In this document: positions 6,667 to 6,924 of the stretch, piece after piece
Position numbering within the stretch: position 1 is the first letter of the stretch
How the letters are laid out: the number at the start of each line of letters is the position of its first letter
Program-made: the position numbers and the translations under genes
Source: Selenomonadaceae bacterium
Lineage (GTDB): Bacteria; Bacillota; Negativicutes; Selenomonadales; Selenomonadaceae
Length of the DNA stretch: 6,924 bases
NCBI GenBank assembly: GCA_017445435.1
Contig: JAFSUE010000034.1
Coordinates: 1 to 6,924, forward strand
Direction of reading: 5' to 3'
Notes under the pieces: generated by a model
Databases searched by the model: none
What the model saw: only the letters and a program-made list of their open reading frames with translations
Told to the model about the DNA's origin: nothing

Positions 6667-6680
6667 AATTAAGAATTAAA
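6667..6680 (+). repeat. Two AATTAAR heptads after the glycosyltransferase
   Basis: AATTAAG followed by AATTAAA repeats the unit of the array at 4977-5011. As there, a T-rich run and a Shine-Dalgarno-like AGGTGA (6691-6696) follow directly, so the layout of a gene start is copied although no good start codon follows. Confidence 0.6.
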
Positions 6681-6692
6681 TTTTTAAAGTAG

Positions 6693-6782
6693 GTGAATTG
6701 CAAGAATAAGTTGAACATTTTATTGACTTTAGCAGACCTAGAAATTAATTTGACATATTGGAAAGATTTTAATATACTTTGA
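6693..6782 (+). other. Short open frame, possible remnant of a gene start
   Basis: An open frame of 29 codons ends at TGA 6780-6782 and reads NKLNILLTLADLEINLTYW over its middle. AGGTGA (6691-6696) is well placed for a start at about 6702, but that codon is AAG (6702-6704), followed by AAT AAG TTG. Restoring an ATG there would give MNKLNILLTL with normal spacing. GTG 6693 overlaps the Shine-Dalgarno site and is a poor start. I read this as a decayed 5' gene end or chance; the product is not recognisable. A strong promoter overlaps its 3' half. Confidence 0.2.
6750..6778 (+). promoter_or_regulatory. Near-consensus sigma-A promoter
   Basis: The -35 box is TTGACA (6750-6755), a perfect match. 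The spacer is exactly 17 nt, and the -10 box is TATACT (6773-6778), one base off TATAAT. Transcription should begin near 6784-6786, just at the left edge of the multi-hairpin sequence. It is the strongest promoter-like sequence I see in the window, and no protein start codon with a ribosome binding site follows within view. Confidence 0.75.
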
Positions 6783-6924
6783 ACTAGAAAACGCCCCGCG
6801 ATAATACGGAGCGTTAGTGCGAAGTTGACAAACGGTTAGCCCATCAGGAGTGTTTAACCGTCGCAATAGATAACTATCTTGACAGCCGTCTAGAAGTAGG
6901 GTTCTAGGCGGCTGTTCCGCTAGT
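6783..6924 (+). ncRNA. Candidate structured RNA, class unassigned, cut by the window end
   Basis: Several stable helices occur in tandem right after the promoter. H1: AACGC 6790-6794 with GCGTT 6811-6815, then one C-A mismatch and CCG 6796-6798 with CGG 6807-6809. H2: ACGGTTA 6832-6838 with TAACCGT 6855-6861, loop 6839-6854; TGCGA 6818-6822 can also pair with TCGCA 6861-6865 below it, sharing base 6861. H3 (weak): ATAG 6866-6869 with CTAT 6874-6877. H4: ACAGCCG 6882-6888 with CGGCTGT 6909-6915, then a T-G wobble and CTAGAA 6890-6895 with TTCTAG 6902-6907, loop GTAGGG. ACTAG 6783-6787 can pair with CTAGT 6920-6924 to close the whole. GC content is visibly higher than the spacer before it, and no long frame crosses it. 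Candidates are an omega-RNA of HEARO/IscB type, a group II intron 5' end (GTGCG at 6817), or an independent small RNA. The class is not settled. Confidence 0.55.

Noticed and set aside
6723..6751. Second promoter with TTGACT at 6723-6728
   Set aside because: At 17 nt spacing the -10 would be TAATTT, a poor match; the adjacent TTGACA/TATACT pair is much better.
6882..6915. Intrinsic terminator
   Set aside because: The hairpin is strong but is followed by TCCGCTAGT rather than a T-tract, so it fits a structural RNA helix better.
6783..6924. Cobalamin, TPP, T-box or guanidine riboswitch, tRNA, tmRNA or RNase P RNA
   Set aside because: I looked for their conserved cores (for example AGGGUGG of T-box leaders, CUGAGA of TPP, GCCACUG of cobalamin, the tRNA T-loop) and did not find them in matching positions.

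Overview
The window is AT-rich, densely packed bacterial DNA with every recognised gene on the + strand. Strong Shine-Dalgarno sites (AAGGAGG, GAGGTG), two probable TTG starts, a Firmicutes-type NhaC antiporter and short intergenic gaps suggest a low-GC Firmicute. Negativicutes is my best guess from the overall look of the proteins, but no marker here proves it.

Layout. The 3' end of purH (1-211) is followed after 22 nt by a HisC-type PLP aminotransferase (234-1328). Its stop codon overlaps the ribosome binding site of a secreted TPR protein (1342-2604) whose C-terminal third looks like a phage/toxin-type holin domain. Next is an NhaC-family Na+/H+ antiporter (2630-4147). A 115-130 bp spacer made almost wholly of 7-nt repeats separates it from pssA, phosphatidylserine synthase (4272-4973, probable TTG start). 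A second, smaller heptad array precedes a 114-aa coiled-coil, tail-anchored protein (5028-5372) and a membrane-bound family 2 glycosyltransferase (5404-6663, TTG start). The last 261 bp hold no convincing gene. They contain a decayed-looking gene start, a near-consensus sigma-A promoter (6750-6778) and a multi-hairpin sequence running to the window edge (6783-6924) that is probably a structured RNA or the left end of an RNA-bearing mobile element.

How the parts relate. purH, hisC, the TPR-holin gene and the antiporter could be cotranscribed, since gaps are 22, 13 and 25 nt and no terminator is visible. The first two are biosynthetic. From the TPR gene onward the products are mainly envelope proteins: a secreted TPR/membrane protein, an ion antiporter, a phospholipid synthase, a small membrane protein and a polysaccharide-type glycosyltransferase. 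I see no intrinsic terminator anywhere in the window.

Most notable: (1) a signal peptide-TPR-holin-like architecture; (2) several unrelated sequence families of short tandem repeats that all share a 7-nt period, placed at gene borders and, in hisC, inside the first codons; (3) the promoter plus multi-hairpin RNA candidate at the right edge, whose continuation lies outside the window.
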